A DNA stretch of 54,969 nt, taken from NCBI GenBank assembly GCA_004557565.1, contig SFGS01000019.1, positions 1-54,969 of the forward strand, in the 5' to 3' direction. The notes under the pieces were generated by a model. The model made no database searches, was not told where the DNA came from, and saw only the letters and a list, made by a program, of their open reading frames with translations. This document shows positions 7,711 to 17,500 of this stretch, piece by piece. A program made the translations under genes and the position numbers. This stretch comes from Bacteroidales bacterium (GTDB lineage: Bacteria; Bacteroidota; Bacteroidia; Bacteroidales; Muribaculaceae). Each line of letters opens with the position of its first letter. Position 1 is the first letter of the stretch.

Positions 7711-8829
7711 TTATTCTTCAGTAGGGGCATTGATTTTCGCCTCAAGCACGTGTATAAACTCGTCCTCGTTCACATTCACCGTCACCCTGATAGGAATGAA
7801 GTAGATGTATGAGCGCATTTCAATCGGAAAATATGGATTGTTGAGAATGCGCACCGCGTCTTTCTCGGTGGTGACAATGAATTTCTGCGCACCTTGCAAC
7901 TCGTTGAAAATCTTGATAATGTATTTAAAATCCTCACGAGTGTAGTCGTGGTGGTCGTCGTAATGAATCACCTTCACTTGCGCATTGAAGCTACGCAGAT
8001 ACTTCACGAATGGGCGCTGGTTGGCAATGCCGGTAAGTCCTAAAATCAGGTCGTTCGGTCCGAGGAACGACAGGTTTTCGAGCAGCACCTGCGAAATGGG
8101 GAACACGGGCTTAGGATAAGCGTATTCGATGCGCGAGAAATAGAGCTTTTGCGATGGATAGAGGTCCAAGTTCTTACTGCTCAACTTCATATCCAGTGGC
8201 GAAATGTCGTAAGGGCACTTGGTCACTATCACGATATCCGCCTTCAAAATATAGCGGAATGGTTCACGGAGCGTGCCCAAAGGCAAGAGGCGGTCGTTGT
8301 GTGGTGGTCGGTTGTAGTCCACCAGCACGATGTTTACCTTTGGCTTCACATAGCGGTGCTGGAAAGCGTCGTCGAGCAAAATCAAATTGATGTCGGGGTC
8401 GAGTTTCAGCATTTCGTGAATACCCTTTCTGCGGTCTTCACACACAGCCAGCGTAATCAAGCCCAAGAACTTATGGTAAATTTGATATGGCTCGTCGCCC
8501 AGGTCCTTTGGTCCGAGCGTTTCACGCGCCATGATAAAGCCGTGAGTTTCGCGCTTGTAGCCACGGCTGAGCACACCGATGTGGTATTTTTGGCACAGTT
8601 CCTCCACGATGTATTCCACATGTGGCGTTTTGCCAGTGCCGCCCACCGTGATATTGCCCACCGACACTACCGGCACATCAAACGACTCCTGCTTGAGTAT
8701 GCCCATGTTGAAGGCGGCGTTGCGCAGCCAAACCCCAGCCCCGTAAATCCACGAGAATGGAGTGAGGATCAGCTCAACTGCGGTCTTGCGCTGTTCTTTG
8801 TTTAATATTTTAGTTAAAAATTCCTTCAA
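7711..8829 (-). CDS. lpxK: Tetraacyldisaccharide 4'-kinase (lipid A synthesis), TTG start
   Basis: Adds the 4'-phosphate to the lipid A disaccharide at the inner membrane, the sixth step of the Raetz pathway. The ATP site VGNITVGGTGKTPH (about 57-70) follows an N-terminal hydrophobic segment (LTPFSWIYGAGVWLRN), and LILLDDAFQHRYV carries the conserved DDxxQHR motif. The frame is open for 83 codons upstream, but those overlap the end of sppA and do not resemble LpxK. No ATG exists in the proper region. The TTG at 8829 gives MKEFLTKILNKEQRK, 372 residues and a 23-base gap after the sppA stop, so I take it as the start. Confidence 0.92.
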   Translation of the reverse strand: MKEFLTKILNKEQRKTAVELILTPFSWIYGAGVWLRNAAFNMGILKQESFDVPVVSVGNITVGGTGKTPHVEYIVEELCQKYHIGVLSRGYKRETHGFIMARETLGPKDLGDEPYQIYHKFLGLITLAVCEDRRKGIHEMLKLDPDINLILLDDAFQHRYVKPKVNIVLVDYNRPPHNDRLLPLGTLREPFRYILKADIVIVTKCPYDISPLDMKLSSKNLDLYPSQKLYFSRIEYAYPKPVFPISQVLLENLSFLGPNDLILGLTGIANQRPFVKYLRSFNAQVKVIHYDDHHDYTREDFKYIIKIFNELQGAQKFIVTTEKDAVRILNNPYFPIEMRSYIYFIPIRVTVNVNEDEFIHVLEAKINAPTEE

Positions 8830-8852
8830 TTTCAGATTCAGATAAAATGAGA

Positions 8853-10640
8853 TTATTTCAGTTCGGTTTCGGGGAGCAGACACAAAATGTGGTCGCGGTA
8901 CAGAATAGCCTGAATGCTCTCGTAGTAGGCGTAGAACATGCCCATGTCGCGCTTCATCTTCTCTGTGGTGCGCATTTGCATATACTTTCCGAGCATCGCC
9001 ATCATGTTTTCCTCCATTGTAGGATAACATTCCACGCTGTAGTAGCCGGTGTTGAGCCCCGCTTTCTTTGCTGTCCACTCTATGGCATCGGCAAGCGAGC
9101 CAAATTGGTCGATTAAACCTATCTTTTTAGCAGAGATGCCGTCCCATACGCGTCCGCCACCTATTGCCTTAATTGAATCCTGCTTCACTTTTCTGCCATC
9201 GGCACAGCGTTTGGTAAACAGTTCGTAACCTTCGTTCACGCTGTTTTGAATCGACTGGCGTTGGGCTGGTGTGAGTCGTTTCGAGAGCACGCCCATCGCC
9301 AAGAGGTCGGCGTTTTCGTTGGTTTTCACCACTTCCACATTCACGCCAATTTTGTTTTCCACCAAATCCTGTGCGCAAGGTATCACGCCAAATATGCCTA
9401 TGCTGCCCGTGATGGTGGTGCTGTCGGCAAATATACGGTCGGCGCCACACGAGATGTAGTAGCCGCCCGAAGCCGCATAGTCGCCCATCGACACAGCGAA
9501 CGTCTTACCCGCCTTTTTGAAGTTTTCGAGGGCGTGCCAAATTTGCTCGGAGCCAAACGCACTGCCGCCGGGCGAGTTCACACGCAGCACCAGTGCCTTC
9601 ACATCGTCGTTGCACTGGAGTTTGCCAATGCAGTCCACCAGTTGTTCGCTGTCGATGCCTTCGCCTGGTGTGCCGCCGTCGATTTCACCACAAGCATACA
9701 CCACTGCTATCACGCCGTCTTTATTTTCGCCAGCGTCGTAGTTGGTGGCAAGCATTTGTGGCGACACGAAGTTCAGGTCGTCGGTCTCCTTCACGTTGGT
9801 GAGTTTGCGAAGACGGTTCTCAAATTCGGGGCGATAAATTTTCGCGTCCACCAAATGGCGCTTAATCAGTGTGTCGGCTGGCTGCACCAGCAATATGCTA
9901 TCCACGTATTGGTTAAACGCGCCACGGTCAATCTTTCTGGCGTCTGCCATCTCGTTTTCAATCACGCCCCAGATGTTGCCCAGATACAGTTGCTGCTGTT
10001 CGCGGTTTTCGGGGCTCATGGCGTCGAGCATGTAAGGCTCCACGGCGCTCTTGTAGGCACCCACACGAATCACCTGCATTTCCACGCCTATGTTGTCGAG
10101 CACTTTCTTGAAATAGGGCGTACACGAAGCCATGCCGTGTACATCCACCGCGCCCACAGGGTTGATGAAAATGCTGTCGGCTGCCGTAGCCACATAGTAG
10201 TCGCCTTGGTCGAAGCCCATGTTGCCGTAGGCATATACCCATTTTTTGCTTTTCTTGAAATTGACGATGGCTTTTCTGATGGCACGCAGTGTGGCAGGAG
10301 CGGCTTGCACGCCATTGCAGTTGAGCACCACGCCGTCGATGTTGTCGTCGAGCATCGCCACACTGAGCGAGCGTTCAATGTCTTGCAGACTGGCACCTTT
10401 TTCCGATCCTTGAAGTATCGCTATCAATTCGTTGACGCTGCTCACTTCCTCGCTGCGCTCTTCCACAGCACCACTCAAGTCGATTTTGAGAATGGAATGG
10501 CTTTTCACCGTGGCGGTGCCGCGACCCATCGACAGCGAAATCGACACGCCGAGCATCAGCACGCAAAGCATAGCCACCATGATAGCAATAAAGGAGCCCA
10601 CAAACGAGCCGCATATAATCAGGAAAAATTTCTTCAACAT
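8853..10640 (-). CDS. sppA: Signal peptide peptidase SppA, 67K type
   Basis: A membrane-bound serine/lysine protease that digests cleaved signal peptides. The 595 residues are the double-domain 67 kDa form. An N-terminal membrane helix (residues 5-33) is followed by two tandem S49 domains. The catalytic Lys is about residue 197 (VIRVGAYKSAVEPY) in the first domain, and the Ser is about residue 391 (GDYAASGGYYISCGAD) in the second. NSPGGSAFGSE forms the oxyanion loop. This is the arrangement known from E. coli SppA. It is the first gene of the minus-strand run that continues into lpxK and punA. TATCTTTG on the minus strand (10716-10709) is a plausible -7 box for it. Confidence 0.95.
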   Translation of the reverse strand: MLKKFFLIICGSFVGSFIAIMVAMLCVLMLGVSISLSMGRGTATVKSHSILKIDLSGAVEERSEEVSSVNELIAILQGSEKGASLQDIERSLSVAMLDDNIDGVVLNCNGVQAAPATLRAIRKAIVNFKKSKKWVYAYGNMGFDQGDYYVATAADSIFINPVGAVDVHGMASCTPYFKKVLDNIGVEMQVIRVGAYKSAVEPYMLDAMSPENREQQQLYLGNIWGVIENEMADARKIDRGAFNQYVDSILLVQPADTLIKRHLVDAKIYRPEFENRLRKLTNVKETDDLNFVSPQMLATNYDAGENKDGVIAVVYACGEIDGGTPGEGIDSEQLVDCIGKLQCNDDVKALVLRVNSPGGSAFGSEQIWHALENFKKAGKTFAVSMGDYAASGGYYISCGADRIFADSTTITGSIGIFGVIPCAQDLVENKIGVNVEVVKTNENADLLAMGVLSKRLTPAQRQSIQNSVNEGYELFTKRCADGRKVKQDSIKAIGGGRVWDGISAKKIGLIDQFGSLADAIEWTAKKAGLNTGYYSVECYPTMEENMMAMLGKYMQMRTTEKMKRDMGMFYAYYESIQAILYRDHILCLLPETELK

Positions 10641-10894
10641 AGCGTTAAAATTTGAACCAGTGGTTTAAAAAACACACCCTTTTCCGCAAGGGCAGATATT
10701 CAATCATACAAAGATAATGGTTTTTTCACAACTTTCCCTCCATAATCCATAAAAAATCACGCTTTTCACATTAATAAAGTAGAAAATAGCCAATTTACCT
10801 GTGCAACAGACCATCAAACCACCAAAAACGACAATAGCGTATGGATATGGCTTTGGCATATTTCTAATGCGTTGATATGTCGCCACCTAACTCA

Positions 10895-10919
10895 ACATGC
10901 CAAAGGCATGTCCCTACGT
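10895..10919. repeat. 25 bp dispersed hairpin repeat, copy 1
   Basis: ACATGCCAAAGGCATGT followed by CCCTACGT. Its reverse complement matches 34116-34140 at 24 of 25 positions. The core is a perfect 7 bp hairpin. It resembles the TAGGGACG family elsewhere in the window. The remainder of 10641-11015 is AT-rich and shows nothing beyond the sppA promoter region and this repeat. Confidence 0.75.
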
Positions 10920-11015
10920 CAGAGCGAAATCGCATATTTGGAGCGTATTTTTCCTGTGTGATGATGATTTTCGTGGTGGTTTTGGGTGACAGTGGGCGCT
11001 ACCAAGATTTTTCAC

Positions 11016-11023
11016 TAACTTTG
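11016..11023 (+). promoter_or_regulatory. Bacteroidota -7 box before the membrane gene
   Basis: TAACTTTG, ending 26 bases before the ATG at 11050. A GTG at 11023 overlaps this box and would be transcribed only in part, which argues for the ATG at 11050 as the start. No clear TTTG is seen at -33. Confidence 0.55.
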
Positions 11024-11049
11024 TGGCAAAATTTTTATTGAAAAAAGAT

Positions 11050-11559
11050 ATGGAAATTAGCCTTATTGTGAATATTGCTTTTCTTGTTGCCATCGCACTG
11101 GTGCTGAGTATGATGCTCCGCTGGGATTTACAGATGCTCCAGCAGCACAGTTTCAGCACAGCCGACTACTACGACTGGCTGCGCTCCACCGACGAGACCT
11201 GCTCCACCAAGCGCATCGTGATGCTGGCGGTGCTGATTGGAAGCACCACCACTTATGCCAAGGAATCGTGGTTGGTAATGGCACTTTTGGCCACTGTCAC
11301 CCTCGCGCTCGCCACCTTCTTGCTCAAGCAGCAACGCAAGCAGCCACTCCACTTTAGTAAGCGCATGGCAATCAACAGTTTCACCACGCTTCTTATTGCC
11401 TGCATTTTCACTACTATTGTGGCAATTATGAGCGAAACGCCCGAACTGAAAATGCTCAATAGCGTTTACAGTGTTCTGTTTTTCGCCACCTTCTCCTATG
11501 TGTTTTCGCTCATTGCCAACTGGCTTGTGGGTTTGTTCATAAAAAAAGATGCGAAATAA
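11050..11559 (+). CDS. Four-helix membrane protein, likely detached membrane domain of a Mur-ligase partner
   Basis: 169 residues with about four membrane segments: LIVNIAFLVAIALVLSMML near the start, VMLAVLIGSTTT into WLVMALLATVTLALATFLL, FTTLLIACIFTTIVAIM, and VLFFATFSYVFSLIANWLVGLF. After the first helix, LQMLQQHSFSTADYYDWL resembles the 'LQ..Q...Y....Y..W' segment in the N-terminal membrane domain of long MurF-like ligases of some other gut bacteria, as far as I recall that family. Here the domain would be a separate gene just upstream of ddl and murF. That is inference. What is seen is a small polytopic protein leading the cell-wall cluster, 113 bases before ddl. Confidence 0.7.
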   Translation: MEISLIVNIAFLVAIALVLSMMLRWDLQMLQQHSFSTADYYDWLRSTDETCSTKRIVMLAVLIGSTTTYAKESWLVMALLATVTLALATFLLKQQRKQPLHFSKRMAINSFTTLLIACIFTTIVAIMSETPELKMLNSVYSVLFFATFSYVFSLIANWLVGLFIKKDAK

Positions 11560-11672
11560 GTTATCTCTATTCCAGTCATTATTTGTAATTTTGCAGTTGG
11601 TTTCTTTCAGAAAAGATTCTGAAAAGGGCTTCAAAGTTAACTGTAATTGAACTAAAAAAACATATTTATCAA

Positions 11673-12710
11673 ATGAATATAGTTGTTCTTGCTGGTGGTA
11701 CCAGCACCGAAAGAAAAGTGTCAATCGTTTCTGGCACAAATGTTTGTAAGGCACTCCGCGAAAAAGGTCACCGCGCTGTGTTGGTTGATGTGTTCTGTGG
11801 CGTAGAGAATGCCGACGCTGCCGACTTTTTCCCTGCCGACTACGATGTGGATAAGGCAAGCGCTTATATGAGTAGCTTCGACGACCAAATCGACGCTATG
11901 GTGGCAAGCCGCCGCGCCTTCTTCGGACCAAACGTGATTGAAATGTGCCAGCAAGCCGACATCGCTTTCCTCGCCCTGCACGGCGCTAATGGCGAAGACG
12001 GCCGCATTCAAGCCTCGTTCGACTTGATGGGCATTCGCTACACAGGCACTGGCTACCAGAGCAGCGCACTGGCAATGGACAAGACCATCACCAAATACAT
12101 TTTCCAAGCCAAGGGCGTGCCTACCGCCAAGGGCTATGAAATCAGCCGCGATGCCGCTTTGGTCACCCCCGACGACAGAGGTCTCACCTATCCTGTGATT
12201 GTGAAACCTGCATGTGGCGGCTCAAGCGTGGGCTGCACCATCGCTGCCGATGCCGAGCAATTCAAGACTTCGGTTGCCACTGCATTTGCCCTTGAGGGAA
12301 AAGCCGTGGTGGAGGAATTTTTCAAAGGCCGTGAGTTTTCTGTGGGCGTAATCGAGGGCAAGGCGTTGCCTGTTATCGAAATCGCTCCAAAAGAAGGTTG
12401 GTACGACTATAAGAACAAATATTTGCCAGGTGCCACTATCGAAACATGCCCTGCACAAATCACCCCAGAGCAAACCACCCGTATGCAGCACCATGCCGAA
12501 GAGGCGATGAAGGCACTGGGCATCACTGGCTACGGCCGCATCGACTTCCTGATGAACGAGCAGGGACAAATGATTGTGCTTGAGGCCAACACGCTCCCAG
12601 GCATGACAGCCACCAGCCTCCTTCCACAAGAGGCGGCAGAGGTGGGTGTGCCTTACGGCGACCTTTGCGAAAAACTTATCGAAATATCGTTGAAGAATTT
12701 CAAAGCATAA
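11673..12710 (+). CDS. ddl: D-alanine--D-alanine ligase
   Basis: Joins two D-alanines with ATP to supply MurF with D-Ala-D-Ala for peptidoglycan. 345 residues with the ATP-grasp layout: VVLAGGTSTERKVSIVSG at the N-terminus (substrate Glu), LALHGANGEDGRIQ, YPVIVKPACGGSSVGC (ATP-binding Lys and loop), VVEEFFKGREFSVGV, and GYGRIDFLMN with LEANTLPGMT (Mg ligands). DYKNKYLPG has Tyr where D-lactate ligases have Phe, so the product should be D-Ala-D-Ala and the cell vancomycin-sensitive in principle. murF starts 15 bases after the stop, so the two form an operon. TAATTTTG at 11586-11593 is a possible -7 box. Confidence 0.96.
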   Translation: MNIVVLAGGTSTERKVSIVSGTNVCKALREKGHRAVLVDVFCGVENADAADFFPADYDVDKASAYMSSFDDQIDAMVASRRAFFGPNVIEMCQQADIAFLALHGANGEDGRIQASFDLMGIRYTGTGYQSSALAMDKTITKYIFQAKGVPTAKGYEISRDAALVTPDDRGLTYPVIVKPACGGSSVGCTIAADAEQFKTSVATAFALEGKAVVEEFFKGREFSVGVIEGKALPVIEIAPKEGWYDYKNKYLPGATIETCPAQITPEQTTRMQHHAEEAMKALGITGYGRIDFLMNEQGQMIVLEANTLPGMTATSLLPQEAAEVGVPYGDLCEKLIEISLKNFKA

Positions 12711-12725
12711 AATAATTACTGGAAA

Positions 12726-14093
12726 ATGAAGAATCTTTCATTAGCAAATATTGCAGCGGCTGCCGGTGGGCAATATGTGGGTCCTGCCGAAATGCAGTCA
12801 TTCGAGGTAACCGCCATAGAATCAGATAGTCGCAAGGTGCCAAAAGGTGGCTTGTTTGTGGCAATCAAGGGTGAGCGTGTGGATGGACACAAGTTCATCG
12901 ACCAAGTGATTGCAAACGGCGCGGCGGCGGTGCTGTCGGAAATCGACCTCGGCGAAAAGCCGTTCCCCTATATTCGTGTGGGCTCATCGCTGCAGGCAGT
13001 GAAAGATATTGCGGAATTCTATCTCAAGCAGCTCCATATTCCCGTTATAGGCATCGCTGGCAGCGTGGGCAAAACCAGCACCAAGGAGATGGCTTACAGC
13101 GTGCTTCGCCAAAAATTCAATGTGCTGAAAACCGAGGGCAATTTCAACAACGAGTTGGGCGTGCCACTCACCATTTTCCGCCTTCGCGACGAGCACGAGA
13201 TGGCGGTGTTGGAGATGGGTATCAGCGACTTTGGCGAAATGCACCGACTGGCGAAAATCGTGCGCCCCAACACCGTGATCATGACCAATATCGGCTACTG
13301 CCACTTGGAGAATCTGATTGACCGCGACGGCATTTTGAAGGCCAAAACCGAGATTTTCGACTTCCTCGAAAGCGACGCGCACATCATACTCAATGGCGAC
13401 GACGACAAACTCGCCACCATCACCGATGTGCGTGGCATCAAGCCGGTGACTTTCGGTTTCGCTCCTGAACGCGACATTTGGGCTGATGAACTGAAGAGCC
13501 TCGGCTTGAAGGGCACGGCTTGCCATATCCACACCCCTGTGGGTGACTTCCACGCCACGGTGGGTATGCCGGGCCGACACATGGTGGCTAACGCTTTGGC
13601 TGGCACCGCTGTGGGATTGGCTTACGGACTGACGCTGGATCAAATCAAAACTGGTATCGAGGCGAACGAGTCGCTCTCTGGCCGCTTCAACATCATCGAC
13701 ACCGACCGCTACACCATCATCGACGACTGCTACAACGCCAACCCAGTGTCGATGAAGGCGTCGCTCGAAGTGCTGCAAGACGGTGCCAACCGCCGTGTGG
13801 CAATCCTTGGCGACATGGGCGAACTTGGCGAAAACGAGAAGGCTCTGCACGCCGAGGTGGGCGCATTTGCCGCTGGGTTGAACATCGATGCCATATATTG
13901 CGCAGGTCCTCTTTCAGAGGCGATTAGCGACGAGGCAAAGAAAACCGCCACACCTAAAGACATTCGTCACTTTGCCACACGCGCCGAGTTGATGGAGGCA
14001 CTCCCCACCTTGCTCCACGATGGCGACACCATTCTCGTGAAAGCATCACACTTCATGCAATTCACCCAAATCGTTGACCTGCTTAGGAAGTAA
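12726..14093 (+). CDS. murF: UDP-MurNAc-tripeptide--D-alanyl-D-alanine ligase
   Basis: Adds D-Ala-D-Ala to UDP-MurNAc-tripeptide, the last cytoplasmic step of the peptidoglycan precursor. 455 residues with the three Mur domains: N-terminal substrate domain with DSRKVPKGGLFVAIKGERVDGHKF, central ATPase domain with the P-loop GIAGSVGKTSTKEM (about 109-122), TEGNFNNELGVPL and AVLEMGISDFGEM, and a C-terminal domain beginning near SLSGRFNI with DDCYNANPVSMKASL. Translationally close to ddl. A palindromic repeat begins with the base directly after its TAA. Confidence 0.96.
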   Translation: MKNLSLANIAAAAGGQYVGPAEMQSFEVTAIESDSRKVPKGGLFVAIKGERVDGHKFIDQVIANGAAAVLSEIDLGEKPFPYIRVGSSLQAVKDIAEFYLKQLHIPVIGIAGSVGKTSTKEMAYSVLRQKFNVLKTEGNFNNELGVPLTIFRLRDEHEMAVLEMGISDFGEMHRLAKIVRPNTVIMTNIGYCHLENLIDRDGILKAKTEIFDFLESDAHIILNGDDDKLATITDVRGIKPVTFGFAPERDIWADELKSLGLKGTACHIHTPVGDFHATVGMPGRHMVANALAGTAVGLAYGLTLDQIKTGIEANESLSGRFNIIDTDRYTIIDDCYNANPVSMKASLEVLQDGANRRVAILGDMGELGENEKALHAEVGAFAAGLNIDAIYCAGPLSEAISDEAKKTATPKDIRHFATRAELMEALPTLLHDGDTILVKASHFMQFTQIVDLLRK

Positions 14094-14362
14094 AGTCAAC
14101 GAGTCAACAGGTCAACGAGTCAACAGGTCAACGAGTTTTTTTGGGGGGGCTGATGGGTCTGCTTGGGTCTGTTTTGGGTCCGAAGAGTCTGAAAACTAAA
14201 CACCTATTTAATCCATTAAATCCTATTTATTTAAAAATAAATTATAAAAAATAGGTGATAATGGATTTTTAATGGATTAAATAGGTGTTTCTGCTCCCAT
14301 CAGCTCCCAATCGGACCCAAAAACTCGTAGTAGCATCCCCAACTCGTTGACCTGTAGACTTT
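14094..14362. repeat. Nested palindromic repeat left of the bspA pair
   Basis: Starts at the base after the murF stop with alternating AGTCAACG/AGTCAACAG units (14094-14136). G-rich DNA follows (GGGTCTGCTTGGGTCTG), then the inner palindrome ACACCTATTTAATCC ... GGATTAAATAGGTGT (14200-14288). The outer arm returns in opposite sense (CTCCCATCAGCTCCC, GGACCCAAAAACTCG, CTCGTTGACCTGTAGAC). The whole is thus an inverted repeat around the inner palindrome. No gene is present. Related copies lie at 17986-18150 and 21814-21987. Confidence 0.8.
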
Positions 14363-14376
14363 TTTCTTGAGCTTTT

Positions 14377-14407
14377 TTTGTTTCTTGAAAAAATATGTGT
14401 AACTTTG
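14377..14407 (+). promoter_or_regulatory. Promoter of bspA-like gene 1
   Basis: TTTG (14377-14380), 19-base spacer, TAACTTTG (14400-14407): the complete Bacteroidales -33/-7 pair. The same spacer sequence is kept in front of the second copy. The leader to the ATG is about 110 bases. Confidence 0.85.
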
Positions 14408-14525
14408 TGGAAAATGGGGTGGCTGTGCTCTGATGAAAAACTATTTTTTATGAATAGAGAGTGGTCAAATTCCCTTTTGCGACTAATCAACAAAAAAACT
14501 AATAATTTTAAAACATTTTATGAAT

Positions 14526-17500
14526 ATGAAAAAGCAATTACTATTTCTGCTTTTTGCCCTGATGGCATTGTGTGCCTCGGCGGAAGCTGGCGACCTCTTC
14601 TCGGTCGGCGACCTCACCTATTCGGTGATTTTGGATTCCTATAGCGGAAAACCCGGTATTGTGTCGGTAAAAAGTCTTAGCGCACAAGGAAAGGCAAAAA
14701 CTTCGCTCAAACTCGACATTCCTGGAGTGGTATATTATAACGGCTACAAGTATAAGGTGGGAGTGATTGACAGAGATGCGTTCAAAGGCCAGTCAAACAT
14801 TTCGGTGGTGCAAATCCGTTACAACATCACCCGAATTTGGCAATCGGCGTTTGAAAACTGCACCAGTCTCACCACTGTGTATATGCCAAGTTCATTGACC
14901 AATGTGGGGTATCGTGCGTTTGGGGGCTGTACGGCATTGAGATCGGTTTATTACGCCAATGCCACGCCAAGTTCCACTTCTGTGGAGCCTGGTTCCTTCC
15001 CGGAGAACTCGGGCATGACCCTATACGTGAGCAAGGCTCACCCCAACTCAAAGGAGAACGCCAGAAAAGTGACTGCGTTCGACTATTTTTCAACAATTAA
15101 GAAGCATGTGTATGCCAGCGACTTCATTCTTGGCGACCATGGATATTTCTGTGTAACGAAAGCTCCAGCAAGCGATGGCTCGACCAGAGGCGAAATGTCG
15201 TTTGTGGGTGTTTATGCCGATGATAATTTTAACAACGCATGGTCGGGAACTTATAATAATGGCATTGCCGATTTTGATATGGTGGAGATTGCCGACAGTG
15301 CGTGTTTGGACAACACCAACATTAAGAACGTGAATTTAACAGGCTATTCAAAGTTGAGAAGAATCGGTGAGTCGGCATTCAATGGTTGCACTGCCTTATC
15401 CTCGGTGACGTTAGGTCAGAGTGTGCTTGAAATTAACGATTACGCTTTTAAAAACTGCTCTGCGCTGACTACATTCAACGTGACGAACAATGTGTCTGAT
15501 TTTGCCCCCAAAGCGGTGGCCGGGTGCAGCAATCTTGCTACAATAACTGTGAGCTCGCTCAACACGCACTACTGCGATGTGAATGGCATATTGTATAGCA
15601 AGGACAAAACAGTGCTGAAGAGATGTCCGCCGGGCTACAGAACCACGATATTTAACCATTCTGCGTTTCCATCAACACTGAAAAGGGTTGACGTTCACGC
15701 ATTTCAGACATGTGAAAAGGTAGAGAAGATATATTTTCCTTATGGAGTGAAAGATATTATTAATCCATTTCAGGGCTGCAAATCTCTCTCCACATTGCAG
15801 TTTCCAAGTACCGTTACTAATTTTAATTATATCCCGTGGGGCGAACTATCCAAGCTGACAACTGTTTATTTAAATAAACAGACACCGCCTTGGGGAATGC
15901 ATGTTGGCTCTAATAGCAGCGCTCCACGACACACGCTTTATGTGCCCGACGAAGCGATTGAAGCCTACAAGAAAGCCACATATTGGAGCACGTGGAAATA
16001 CATCAAAGGCGGGGCCTACGATGTCACTACCAATGATGCTATGGAAACCTTGCGCTACACTATCCACAGCAATAAGGCGGAAACCATCAATGGCAACTCG
16101 TATGACGGCAGGGCGATGCTGGTGTATGCCCCCGACCCAACGGTTTACTCACAAACATACGCTGTGCCCGACCACTTGACCCTTGCCAATGGTAAAAAGT
16201 ATGCCGTCACTGCCATCAACTCCAATGTGTGCAGCGGTGGTATGCGCGCTTCTGCCACCCTCACGCTCGGAGCCAATGTGGATTCCATTTTCTCCAATGC
16301 CTTCCAGGGAAAGACCATGCTCACAGGACTTAAACTCAACTCCAACTTGACGTATATCGGTGTGAATGCGTTCTACGACTGCCGCATCGCCAACGATTTG
16401 GCTCTGCCTTACGGTTTCAAAAAACTTTCCTCAGGCGCGTTTTACAACAATTCGTTTAAGCGCTTCCTGATTCCAGGATCGCTAATATCGCTGGGTCACA
16501 CTTGCCTTGCGAGAAACAACTATCTGGAAGAATTAGTCATCAACGACCCATTTTGGGCAAGATCTACAAGCTGGGACTTGACCAAAATACCCACATCGTG
16601 CAAGCTCTATGTGCCTGTGGGCAGCGTAGAGGCATACAAGAATAATGAAAAGTGGGGCAAGCTCAAAGTGATGGCAGGCTCCTACGACTTCACCTACAAT
16701 AATGCAAACCCCAACAAAACCATATACCACATGACGGTGACCAGCGGCACGCCACTTACCGTAGATGGCGTGACCTATGCCGGCAAGGCTAAATATGTGT
16801 ATCACCCAGCGAATATGACGCTTGAGAGCCCCACGGCTTTTGACTGTACCAACTCTGAAATCGACATGACTAATGGTGGATCTAAAAAGTATCTGATGAC
16901 AGAGTTTGGCGATAGTGCGTTGATATGGTGTGAGCAATTGACAAATGTGAGAGTTGAAAGAATGGAGCACTTGGAGCGCATTGGCAATAGTGCCTTCAGA
17001 GGAACAAAGATTACGCAATTCACCGTGCCAGCGTCGTGCTCCCACATTGGCAATATGGCGTTCTCGGCTTGTAGTAAACTCTCAGAGTTGATGCTGATGC
17101 GAAATCAAAACCGCACTTATGGGCGCCTTTTCTATCAATTAAATGCCACTAACTTTAATTGCTATATAAATTGGAAAGACCATTATAATCTGTATCTTGA
17201 TGTGAGCAAATGGCCGACTTCTCCGTATAGGCCTGAATGCAAAGACCAACTGAATGGCTGGGTACAGATAAATGACGGTTCCACAGTCAGTACATTTGTA
17301 GTTTATCACCCAGTGGATTGGGAAGCATCGGGCTTGAATGCCTACATTGTTGACGGTTACGATAAGAACAAGAAGATAGCAAGCACCATGAAAATGGATA
17401 GAACCTCCACTGCCAATGGCGTGTTGATTGAAGGCTACAAGCAAAACGTCATTTACAAACTCAAGCGCCCCATCACAGAGCCCACCAATCCCGGCAATTA

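Noticed and set aside
8830..9078. 83-codon N-terminal extension of LpxK
   Set aside because: It overlaps the end of sppA in another frame and is unlike LpxK. The TTG at 8829 gives the family length.
9246..10655. 469-codon open frame antisense to sppA
   Set aside because: sppA has all catalytic motifs and full length. The opposite frame is His/Val-rich, lacks motifs and is a composition shadow.
14094..14136. CRISPR-like run of GTCAACGAG/GTCAACAG units
   Set aside because: Units are 7-9 bases with no spacers and no cas genes. It is the arm of a palindromic repeat.
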